A program made the position numbers and the translations under genes. Below are positions 1 to 6,146 of a stretch of 9,964 nucleotides of DNA, piece by piece; within the stretch, counting starts at the first letter, position 1; each line of letters opens with the position of its first letter. Below the pieces are notes generated by a model that ran no database searches, was not told the origin of the DNA, and saw only the letters and a list, made by a program, of their open reading frames with translations. Source of the DNA: SAR202 cluster bacterium (GTDB lineage: Bacteria > Chloroflexota > Dehalococcoidia > SAR202 > CAJWER01); the NCBI GenBank assembly GCA_030740335.1, contig JASLXL010000153.1, forward strand, positions 1 to 9,964. The letters are read 5' to 3'.

Positions 1-2
1 AC

Positions 3-860
3 GACTGGGCGCTGAGCCTCGGTTTCGAGGTGGTCGCGGCGGGCAAGGGGACGCAGTACGTCCCGGAGTATCGCAAGGGCTCGCCCGACGACGCCCTGCT
101 GCGGTACGGGTACAAAGCGGACGACGACCTGTCCGGCCTCAATGCCGAGATGTATAACTCCTTCCTCGACGGCACTAAATCCGCCGTCGAGATGTGCGCC
201 GTGGCTAACATGACGGGACTAGTCCCAGATCTACCGGGGATGCACACACCCCCCGCGAGCATCGAAGATATCCCCAGGCTCCTGATACCGAAGGAAGACG
301 GGGGCATCCTCTCCCAAAAAGGCGTGGTCGAGGTGATCAGTTGCCTTCGTGAGGATGGTTCGTATATAGAAAACTCGCTTAGGTGGGGTGTCTACGTCGT
401 CATCACGAGTGATAGTCCATACCTGCAAGACTGCCTCCGAGACTACGGCGTCCCCATGGACCCGACCGGCAAATATGGGCTGATGTATCGTCCATACCAC
501 TTCGTGGGGATGGAGGCCCCGATCTCCATCGCCAAAGCATTTCTGTACAAAGAACCGACCGGGGCACCGCGTGGGATCGTGGCGGAGGTCGCCGCCGCGG
601 CCAAAAAATCACTTCAGCCAGGAGAGATCCTGGGGGGCGAGGGGAGTCGCACGGTATATGGCAGCATCGTTGCCGCCGCGCAAGCCCAGCAGCAGCGCCT
701 CTTGCCAATCGGGTTCTGCGCCTGGGCCACGGTGATACGCCCAATTGCGGAAGACCAGATGCTAAGTTACGAGGATGTGAAGTTGCCTGAAGGCGGTTTT
801 GCATATCAGCTACGACTGATACAGGACGGTATCCCGTCAGACGCCCCGCGTATCGGGTGA
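3..860 (+). CDS. SAF-domain oxidoreductase, homoserine dehydrogenase-like (COG4091 type), C-terminal part
   Basis: This frame is open from the left edge (first whole codon at 3) to TGA at 858-860, giving 285 residues of a gene that starts outside the window. The GTG at 30 is only an internal codon. The fragment begins with residues DWALSLGFEVVAAGKGT and continues through a central region with SLRWGVYVV and YRPYHFVGMEAP, both as expected for the predicted homoserine-dehydrogenase-like family COG4091. The last ~100 residues look like an SAF domain: a PGEILGGEG turn (about residues 205-215 of the fragment) and a final LPIGF...LSYEDVKLPEGG segment. The N-terminal NAD(P)-binding Rossmann part is missing because of the window edge. 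In this family the reaction is generally unknown; dehydrogenation of a hydroxy acid or sugar-derived acid is a guess. The O-methyltransferase start lies 49 bases downstream on the same strand, so cotranscription is possible. Family assignment is fairly sure; substrate is not. Confidence 0.72.
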   Translation, partial: DWALSLGFEVVAAGKGTQYVPEYRKGSPDDALLRYGYKADDDLSGLNAEMYNSFLDGTKSAVEMCAVANMTGLVPDLPGMHTPPASIEDIPRLLIPKEDGGILSQKGVVEVISCLREDGSYIENSLRWGVYVVITSDSPYLQDCLRDYGVPMDPTGKYGLMYRPYHFVGMEAPISIAKAFLYKEPTGAPRGIVAEVAAAAKKSLQPGEILGGEGSRTVYGSIVAAAQAQQQRLLPIGFCAWATVIRPIAEDQMLSYEDVKLPEGGFAYQLRLIQDGIPSDAPRIG

Positions 861-909
861 ACGCCCGAACAAACGAAATCAAATTTTCCTAAAGGTGCCA
901 AGGAGCGCA

Positions 910-1551
910 ATGGACATCATCACGATGGTCTCGCCTGAGATAGAAAAGTATGCCGTCGACCACACGACGCCGTTGCCCGACCACATGGAGGCGTTGAAGC
1001 AGTACACCATGGGCAATATGCCCTCGGCGAGCATGCTCTCTGGTCCCATCGAGGGGACACTGTTGCAGTTCCTCGTATGGGCGACCGGCGCTAGGCGAGT
1101 TCTGGAGATCGGGTGCTTCACAGGCTTCAGCGCGCAGATGATGGCTTCCGCCCTGCCCGAGGACGCCACCCTGATTACCTGTGAGATAGATTCGAACGTG
1201 GCTGCGATAGCTCAGTCGCACCTCGACCGCAGCCCCGACGGCCACAAGATCGACATTCGGGTCGGCCCGGCCCTGGAGACGCTAAAGTCGCTGGAAGGCA
1301 CCTTCGACCTCGTGTTCATCGACGCCGACAAGACCTCGTACATCGACTACTACGAGCGCGCCATGGCGATGCTCTCCGAGCGGGGCATCATCGCTATCGA
1401 CAACGTGCTGTGGAGCGGCCGGGTGCTAAGCCCCGAGGACGATTCCGATCATGCTATCGCCGCGCTCAACAATCGAGTTTCCCAGGACCCCAGGGTACGG
1501 CACGTACTGCTGCCAATCCGAGACGGTGTGATGCTAGTCCACAAGGCCTGA
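910..1551 (+). CDS. Metal-dependent SAM O-methyltransferase (CCoAOMT/COMT-like)
   Basis: The predicted protein has 213 residues, the normal size of the cation-dependent O-methyltransferase family (Methyltransf_3, related to caffeoyl-CoA and catechol O-methyltransferases). It is probably cytosolic and transfers methyl from S-adenosylmethionine to a hydroxyl group. Visible motifs are the SAM-binding VLEIGCFTGFS (64-74), the acidic ribose-binding residue E92 in CEID, the metal site D138 in FIDADK, K141 as the likely catalytic lysine, and D164-N165 in AIDNVLW. The 26-residue spacing from D138 to D164-N165 matches the family's metal triad. I place the start at ATG 910 because AAGGAG (900-905) lies just upstream; an in-frame GTG at 895 would add five residues but has no ribosome site, and ATG 925 has none either. 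The acceptor cannot be read from sequence: catechol-type phenols are likely, as in most bacterial members. It sits between a SAF-domain oxidoreductase and an MFS exporter. Confidence 0.9.
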   Translation: MDIITMVSPEIEKYAVDHTTPLPDHMEALKQYTMGNMPSASMLSGPIEGTLLQFLVWATGARRVLEIGCFTGFSAQMMASALPEDATLITCEIDSNVAAIAQSHLDRSPDGHKIDIRVGPALETLKSLEGTFDLVFIDADKTSYIDYYERAMAMLSERGIIAIDNVLWSGRVLSPEDDSDHAIAALNNRVSQDPRVRHVLLPIRDGVMLVHKA

Positions 1552-1587
1552 ACAAGGATTAGCCCACGCGATGCAAACTCGGCACGT

Positions 1588-1609
1588 CTTGCCCGAACCC
1601 CAAGGCAAG
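1588..1609. repeat. Inverted repeat overlapping the transporter promoter
   Basis: CTTGCC (1588-1593) and GGCAAG (1604-1609) form a perfect 6-bp inverted repeat around a 10-base centre. It sits between the O-methyltransferase stop and the MFS start and covers the proposed -35 box. It could be an operator or a weak hairpin ending the upstream transcript. There is no T-run after it, so a classic intrinsic terminator is unlikely. A 6-bp repeat may also arise by chance. Confidence 0.25.
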
Positions 1610-1624
1610 CGTACACTTCCCCCA
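1589..1624 (+). promoter_or_regulatory. Putative sigma-70 promoter giving a leaderless MFS transcript
   Basis: A -35 box TTGCCC (1589-1594, 4 of 6 consensus bases) is followed by a 17-base spacer and a -10 box TACACT (1612-1617, 4 of 6, of the TAnnnT form). Transcription would begin about seven bases after the -10 box, which is exactly the A of the ATG at 1624. No Shine-Dalgarno sequence precedes this ATG; the bases are GTACACTTCCCCC. The arrangement is what is known for leaderless genes in actinobacteria, deinococci and related groups. This is pattern reading only. Confidence 0.45.
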
Positions 1625-2958
1625 TGAGCTCCGACACGAGGCGCTCCGCAGAGGACGGCCCGGAACCGTCGCCGAGCGCCTCCGATCACTGCGAGGCCCC
1701 CGCCGCCAAATCCTCCTCGCCTCAAGGCGATCGAAGGGCTAGCAGTCGTTCGGCCGGGACCGGCACTTTTGACTCCTTCCGAAATCCGGGATTTCGATTG
1801 CTGTGGCTCTCGGTACTGTGTTGGGTGGCCGCAGGAGCCATGCAGACGGTAGTGCGCGGCTACCTGGCGTACGACCTGACCGGCTCAGCCAAGGTGCTTG
1901 CGATCATCGTCGCGACCCAGGTGGTGCCGGTTCTGGGCCTGGCGCTCATCGGTGGCGCCGTGGCCGACCGAATGGACCGTCGCAGGCTCATGCAGACCTG
2001 CCTGCTAATCACGATGTCCACCACCCTGTTCGTTGCGGTTTCCATCAGCACTGATACCGTGACCTGGTACCACCTGTTGGTTGCGGCCGCCATCCACGGG
2101 TCGGTCTGGGCATTTCTGTCACCGGCCCGCCAGGGCCTGATCGCCGAGTTGGTCGGGCGAGAAGGGCTTGGGAATGCCATCGCTCTAACTGGTGCCGGAC
2201 TCAGCATGGTCGCGTTAATTGGGCCAGCCCTGGGTGGCCTGCTCTACGCGATAATGAGTCCCGAGGGAGTTAGCTACCTGAGCTCAGGACTCGCACTGAT
2301 GGGAGTCGTGCTGGTGGGCCTCATACCCAAGACCGTAGAGGGCCCACGGGAGCAGCGTTCGAATGTGGTGGAGGAGATCAAGTCAGGACTGTCATATGTC
2401 CGGGGCCACAGACAGATCCTTGTCCTGGTCAGCATCGTCTTAGTAACGATGATCTTGTTGCACCCATACGTCTTCCTAATGCCGGTGCTCGTCACGGAGG
2501 TGTTCCTCCGCGAATCGACCGCATACGGCATCCTTCTCAGCATGCTGGGACTGGGGTCCTTTCTGGGTTCCCTGGCGGCGGCGTGGCTCGGCAAGTGGCG
2601 GCGAGGAATGCTGCTGATGGCAGGTAACATCGCGGCGGGTGCGGCGCTGATAGTGGTCGCTTTCGTGCCCCTATACTACGTGGCTCTCGTCATAACAGCA
2701 ATAGTTGGGCTCAGCGAGGCAGGACGAAGGGCACTCAGCCAGGCGCTCATCATGGAGCAGGTCGACGACGAGTACCAGGGTCGCGTGATCAGCCTCTACA
2801 CGATGAGCTTCGGCCTCATGCCGCTGGGAATCTTACCCGCCGGCTTCGCCGTGGACAGGTTCGGAATCGAGCGCACCATAGGCGTTCTGGGTGCAGCGAT
2901 GCTGGCCGTCTCCGTGCTGGTCCTCCTAACCCAGAAACGGCTTCGCCAGACGCAGTAA
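1624..2958 (+). CDS. MFS transporter, EntS/MFS_3-like exporter
   Basis: This 444-residue protein is a major facilitator superfamily exporter of the inner membrane, most like the EntS/MFS_3 group that expels siderophores and drugs by proton antiport. About twelve hydrophobic segments are visible from residue 57 on. The family's motif A appears as GGAVADRMDRRR (110-121) after TM2, and a weaker copy, AAAWLGKWRRG (318-328), starts the second half. Other group-typical parts are NPGFRLLW at the first helix, SPARQGLIAELV (166-177), and YQGRVISLYTMSFG (384-397). Residues 1-47 are an unusual hydrophilic tail rich in Ser, Ala, Pro, Glu and Arg, with no signal peptide. The ATG at 1624 is chosen because a promoter-like -10 box ends six bases before it; no ribosome site is seen. 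Substrate is unknown. The stop lies 17 bases from the stop of the convergent enolase-family gene. Confidence 0.88.
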   Translation: MSSDTRRSAEDGPEPSPSASDHCEAPAAKSSSPQGDRRASSRSAGTGTFDSFRNPGFRLLWLSVLCWVAAGAMQTVVRGYLAYDLTGSAKVLAIIVATQVVPVLGLALIGGAVADRMDRRRLMQTCLLITMSTTLFVAVSISTDTVTWYHLLVAAAIHGSVWAFLSPARQGLIAELVGREGLGNAIALTGAGLSMVALIGPALGGLLYAIMSPEGVSYLSSGLALMGVVLVGLIPKTVEGPREQRSNVVEEIKSGLSYVRGHRQILVLVSIVLVTMILLHPYVFLMPVLVTEVFLRESTAYGILLSMLGLGSFLGSLAAAWLGKWRRGMLLMAGNIAAGAALIVVAFVPLYYVALVITAIVGLSEAGRRALSQALIMEQVDDEYQGRVISLYTMSFGLMPLGILPAGFAVDRFGIERTIGVLGAAMLAVSVLVLLTQKRLRQTQ

Positions 2959-2975
2959 TCGGCTTGCCCGACAAA

Positions 2976-4145
2976 CTACGGGTACTTCACCAGCGCGGTG
3001 CGGTGCTTTTCTATGAAGTCCCAGTCGTACTCGACACCCAGGCCGGGGCCCTGCGGCACAGGAAAGTGGCCGTTCTCGTCTGCGGCGTCCAGGTCGTCGC
3101 GGTAGTCGTCGCGATAGACCGGAACGTAGTTCTGGTTCCGCACCTTCGGATGCGAACCCGACAACTCGTAGTAGTTGGTGTTGCGTATCGCAGCCACACA
3201 CTGGCGCTGGGCCGGGCCAGGACTGTGGAATTCGATGTCCATGCCAAGACCCTCGGCGGCGTGGGCCACCTTCATGACCCCGGTGATGCCTTCGAACATC
3301 ACGTCGCCCCGGACGAAGTCCGTCGCCTCGGCCACCATGAAGTCCACGTGGGGCTCCAGCCCTCGGATGTGCTCGGTCATCAGCAGGGGCGTCTTGACGA
3401 TCTGGCGCAACTTTCGGTGAGCGAATTGGGAAGTACCTGCGTCGCCGAAGGGGTCTTCGTACCAAAAGAACCCCTCCTCATCGCATGCTTTCCCGACTTT
3501 GATTGCGTCGCCCAGGGTCTGCAGCGCATTGAACGGATCGAGCATCATGTCCATACTGCCGCCTACACGCTGGCCCACGGCGTGAACCGTGGCTATCTCG
3601 CGCTCGACCAGGCCGTTCTCCCACCCGTGAATCTTGAACCCCCCGTAGCCCAACTCCAGGCATTGCTCGGCGAAGTCGGCGTAGGCCTCTGGGGTATCCA
3701 GGCCGCCGGTCTTCTCCTCCTCACCGTGAAGCGTAGCGACGTATGTCGGCAAAGATTCCTTGTAGCCGCCTAGAAGCTGGTGGATGGGCGCATTGTGGTA
3801 CTTGCCAGCCAGGTCCCAGAGCGCGATGTCCACGGGCGCCAGGCCGACACGGGTGGCACGCAGGATCTGATTGACCCTGACGTAGATCAGCTCCCTCTGC
3901 AACGCGTCATGGCCGATCAAGTAGCCGGAAAACTGCGGGAGAGCCGCGTAGTCGGTGGCGCTCCCGCCCACAAACTCTCCGACCGGACCGCGGTCCGTTG
4001 TAATACGCAGGGCATAGGCCGTGCGAGTCATCGTCGAGCCTGGCATGTAGCCTGTACCGAGGCCGTCGTCCCTCCGACCCATGTCCTCGACCTGATACGA
4101 AAACTGGTGCACTTCGATCCCGGTGATTTTCGGACCATTGGCCAT
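2976..4145 (-). CDS. Enolase-superfamily enzyme, mandelate racemase group (probable sugar-acid dehydratase)
   Basis: The 389-residue protein has the two-domain plan of the mandelate racemase/muconate lactonizing enzyme family: an N-terminal capping domain (about 1-125) and a TIM-barrel domain with the metal site. These enzymes abstract the proton next to a carboxylate, usually of a sugar acid, with Mg2+ in the cytosol. Visible residues are DIALWDLAGK (106-115), K171-I-H173 on the second strand, metal ligands D203 (MMLDPF), E230 (WYEDPF) and E258 (LMTEH), the Asp-His catalytic pair D281 (VRGDV) and H307 (EFHSPG), and E327 (YYELSG) as a possible acid. The Asp-His pair places it with the mandelate racemase subgroup; dehydration is more likely than racemization, which is inference. 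ATG 4145 is preceded by AAGGAGG (4159-4153) with a seven-base spacer, an excellent ribosome site. The HAD gene lies 171 bases upstream on the same strand. Confidence 0.88.
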   Translation of the reverse strand: MANGPKITGIEVHQFSYQVEDMGRRDDGLGTGYMPGSTMTRTAYALRITTDRGPVGEFVGGSATDYAALPQFSGYLIGHDALQRELIYVRVNQILRATRVGLAPVDIALWDLAGKYHNAPIHQLLGGYKESLPTYVATLHGEEEKTGGLDTPEAYADFAEQCLELGYGGFKIHGWENGLVEREIATVHAVGQRVGGSMDMMLDPFNALQTLGDAIKVGKACDEEGFFWYEDPFGDAGTSQFAHRKLRQIVKTPLLMTEHIRGLEPHVDFMVAEATDFVRGDVMFEGITGVMKVAHAAEGLGMDIEFHSPGPAQRQCVAAIRNTNYYELSGSHPKVRNQNYVPVYRDDYRDDLDAADENGHFPVPQGPGLGVEYDWDFIEKHRTALVKYP

Positions 4146-4316
4146 GTCAGATCCTCCTTCGAACCTTCAACCGTCGCTTTGCAACTGGCACGCCCGTTCG
4201 CCTATTTGGTCGCAGACCCATTCCAGGATGGCGATTTCGCGTGGGAGGGCGAACCACAACAGCGGTGAACAAGGCCGCCATGACAGCAACTGTAGCAAAC
4301 CAGTTTCTCGGCGCCA
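4146..4316 (-). other. Spacer between HAD and enolase-family genes
   Basis: This 171-base stretch separates two minus-strand genes. It contains the strong ribosome site of the enolase-family gene at 4153-4159. I saw no convincing -10/-35 pair, hairpin with a T-run, tRNA or repeat. A minus-strand 44-codon frame (4281 to 4147) ends one base before the enolase ATG, but it is arginine-rich and has no clear ribosome site, so I do not call it a gene. The length suggests that a promoter for the downstream gene may lie here unseen. Confidence 0.4.
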
Positions 4317-5033
4317 TCAGCCTTGCTCGTCTACTAGGGCGGCAAGGTCCACCAGGCTCTCGATGCGAGGGCAGGCGGTATATCCGGGGTGGTTGCAGTC
4401 CCGATCTAGCAATATGGCCCCCATGCCAACGCCCAGTGCGCCTTCAATATCAGAGGACGGCTGATCGCCGACGTGAATCGCTTCGTCAGGTTCAGTCCCA
4501 GCTCTCGCGAGGGCGGCGAGGAAGATCGCGGCAGACGGTTTGGCGGCACCCGCCTCCCCTGATGTAACTGCCAGGTAAATCTGGTCTGACAGACCAAGAT
4601 CATCAACTATGTCAGAGCCCTTGCCGTCCATGTTCGTGATGAGCCCGACCGTCAGGCCACGTTCCCGAAGTTGCTCCATCGCCGGCACGACATCGTCGAA
4701 GGGCGCGAGGGTATGAGGGATCGCCTGCACGACACGCCAGATTTCAAGCGCGCGGTCCAGAGAGACCTCGACGCCACTGCCCTGGATTACGAGCCTTTCG
4801 TACTCGCCGAAGAACTCATCCCGCGCACCGCCGGCGCGTCGACCCAGCGGGAGAATGGCGTTCTCTCGCGACATATAGGCGTCAGCGGCCTTGTATCCCT
4901 CCAGGATACCCTCGTGTGTAAGAACGATGCCGTGTGGCGCACACGCCTCCGACTGCACCTTGAAACGAGATGGCTCGAACCCCGCAATGGTGCCGTACAT
5001 ATCGAAAAATACGGTCTTGATCATGTATGCCAT
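4317..5033 (-). CDS. HAD-superfamily hydrolase (DxYGT motif I)
   Basis: The 238-residue protein is a haloacid-dehalogenase-superfamily hydrolase of the subfamily I type with an alpha-helical cap between motifs I and II (about 17-105). Motif I is FFDMYGTI with nucleophile D11, Y13 and T15; motif II is T133 in LITNMDG; motif III is K165 in AAKPSAAIF; motif IV is VGDQPSSD with D190 and D195. Phosphatases of this superfamily usually have Asp two residues after the nucleophile; here it is Tyr, as in L-2-haloacid dehalogenases. Motif IV, however, is the phosphatase-like GDxxxxD, not the SxNxxD of those dehalogenases. Activity is therefore left open. Start is ATG 5033 or, three codons in, ATG 5024; neither has a strong ribosome site. 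It is divergent from the PurM-like gene, with 63 bases between. Confidence 0.87.
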   Translation of the reverse strand: MAYMIKTVFFDMYGTIAGFEPSRFKVQSEACAPHGIVLTHEGILEGYKAADAYMSRENAILPLGRRAGGARDEFFGEYERLVIQGSGVEVSLDRALEIWRVVQAIPHTLAPFDDVVPAMEQLRERGLTVGLITNMDGKGSDIVDDLGLSDQIYLAVTSGEAGAAKPSAAIFLAALARAGTEPDEAIHVGDQPSSDIEGALGVGMGAILLDRDCNHPGYTACPRIESLVDLAALVDEQG

Positions 5034-5053
5034 GATAGCATTGGGCCCACTCT

Positions 5054-5065
5054 AGATCACGATCT
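5054..5065. repeat. Short inverted repeat in divergent spacer
   Basis: AGATC (5054-5058) and GATCT (5061-5065) are perfect inverted halves around AC. They lie in the 63-base spacer between the divergent HAD and PurM-like genes, about 21 bases before the latter's ATG-side ribosome site. Such a site could bind a dimeric regulator acting on both genes. At 5 bp per arm, chance is a real alternative. Confidence 0.2.
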
Positions 5066-5084
5066 GGCACTGCGGCAAGTAATC

Positions 5085-5091
5085 AGGGAGG
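5085..5091 (+). promoter_or_regulatory. Ribosome binding site fixing the PurM-like start
   Basis: AGGGAGG lies five bases before ATG 5097. It decides the start of the PurM-like gene, whose reading frame is open far upstream (to about 4671) only because it runs antisense through the HAD gene. The protein similarity also begins right after this ATG. Confidence 0.75.
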
Positions 5092-5096
5092 CTGCG

Positions 5097-6110
5097 ATGC
5101 AGGCTGGCAAGCTCCCTCTCGACATGCTCTCCAACCTGTTGGGCAGCCTCGAGATCACCGATCCACGCGTTGCTCTGGGACCGAAGCCCGGCGAGGATGC
5201 GGCCCTCATCGATTTCGGTGACCGCTACCTGGTGGCCAAGACCGACCCTATCACCTTCGCTACAGATCTGATCGGGTGGTACGTCGTCCAGGTCAACGCC
5301 AACGATCTGGCGGTCATGGGGGCGACGCCAAAGTGGTTGATGGCAACCATGCTCTTCCCCGAGGGGACCGCCCGGAAGGCCATCGAGGACGCCTTCACAC
5401 AGTTAACGGAGGCCTGCGACTCCCAGGGTATCGCCTTGATTGGCGGCCACACCGAGATCACCTACGACCTGCCTCGTCCAATCGCTATAGGGGCTATGCT
5501 TGGCGAGGTGGCGAAGGATCGCGTGGTGCTCAGCTCCGGTGCGAAGCCCGGCGACGCCCTGATCCTGACGAAGGGCATCGCCGTCGAAGGCACGTCATTG
5601 CTTGCTCGCGAAGCAGCCGATGCCCTGCGGGACGCGGGTGTCGAAAGCGACATGATCGACCGTGCGAGGGAGATGCTCTTCTCGCCCGGGATCAGCGTCG
5701 TCCAGGAGGCAGCGATCGCCTGTGACACAGTCGATGTCCACGCGATGCACGATCCGACGGAGGGTGGTCTGTCTACGGCGATCGCCGAAATGGCTGCCGC
5801 CTCTGGAACCGGTGCGGTCGTGGACGCCAATTCGGTGCCCGTACTACGCGAGTGCGAGGCTTTTTGCTCCGCGCTGGGGCTTGCACCGCTCGGCCTCATC
5901 GCCTCCGGTGCCCTACTGGCAGCGACGGCCCCCGAGGATGCGCCGGTCTTGGTCGAAGCTTTGGCGCAAGAAGGGATCGACGCCTACCAGATCGGTCTGG
6001 TCACGCAAGAGAACGATGGCCTGCGGCTGCGTTCACAGGAGGGTATCGACCCCTTGCCCGCCTTCAAACGCGACGAACTGGCCAGGTTCCTTTCGTCTCA
6101 GACCGGCTAG
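5097..6110 (+). CDS. AIR synthase-related (PurM/HypE-like) protein of unknown function
   Basis: The 337-residue protein belongs to the PurM-like ATP-binding fold shared by AIR synthase, HypE, ThiL and selenophosphate synthase. The N-terminal domain carries GEDAA (32-36), KTDPITF (48-54), VNANDLAVMGATP (67-79) and GGHTEI (116-121), which bind ATP and metal in relatives. The C-terminal domain (about 150-330) carries MHDPTEGGL (217-225), typical of the HypE branch. HypE itself ends with a PRxC tail whose cysteine takes the carbamoyl group; this protein ends in SSQTG and has no such cysteine. So it is not a hydrogenase maturation factor, and no hydrogenase, purine or thiamine gene is nearby. The likely job is ATP-dependent phosphorylation or activation of an unknown small molecule. 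The start at ATG 5097 is set by AGGGAGG five bases upstream. It converges on the broken dioxygenase gene with 36 bases between. Confidence 0.85.
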   Translation: MQAGKLPLDMLSNLLGSLEITDPRVALGPKPGEDAALIDFGDRYLVAKTDPITFATDLIGWYVVQVNANDLAVMGATPKWLMATMLFPEGTARKAIEDAFTQLTEACDSQGIALIGGHTEITYDLPRPIAIGAMLGEVAKDRVVLSSGAKPGDALILTKGIAVEGTSLLAREAADALRDAGVESDMIDRAREMLFSPGISVVQEAAIACDTVDVHAMHDPTEGGLSTAIAEMAAASGTGAVVDANSVPVLRECEAFCSALGLAPLGLIASGALLAATAPEDAPVLVEALAQEGIDAYQIGLVTQENDGLRLRSQEGIDPLPAFKRDELARFLSSQTG

Positions 6111-6113
6111 TCT

Positions 6114-6136
6114 ACCCGCTGAACAGGGGCAGCGGT
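6114..6136. terminator. Hairpin between convergent genes, possible bidirectional terminator
   Basis: CCGCTG (6116-6121) pairs with CAGCGG (6130-6135) across an eight-base loop; one bulge would let AC at 6114-6115 extend the stem. It lies a few bases after the PurM-like stop and before the dioxygenase stop, where a two-way terminator is expected. No T-run follows on either strand, so it is not a classic intrinsic terminator. Confidence 0.35.
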
Positions 6137-6146
6137 CGCGCCACCA

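Noticed and set aside
2959..2971. TCGG/CCGA mini-hairpin between the convergent MFS and enolase-family stops
   Set aside because: Only four base pairs and no T-run; too weak to call a terminator.
2964..4268. Long plus-strand open frames (2964-3773 and 3780-4268) opposite the enolase-family gene
   Set aside because: They mirror the codon structure of a well-supported minus-strand gene, carry no recognisable motif, and are typical of antisense frames in GC-rich DNA.
4147..4281. Minus-strand 44-codon frame ending one base before the enolase ATG
   Set aside because: Arginine-rich, no clear ribosome site and no recognised similarity; the stop position could suggest coupling but chance is as likely.
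4170..4319. Continuation of the HAD frame past its TGA for about 49 codons
   Set aside because: The HAD protein already has a full-length, normal C-terminus, and nothing suggests stop readthrough.
4671..5096. Upstream extension of the PurM-like reading frame
   Set aside because: It runs antisense through the HAD gene, has no similarity to the family, and AGGGAGG plus ATG 5097 gives a clear start.
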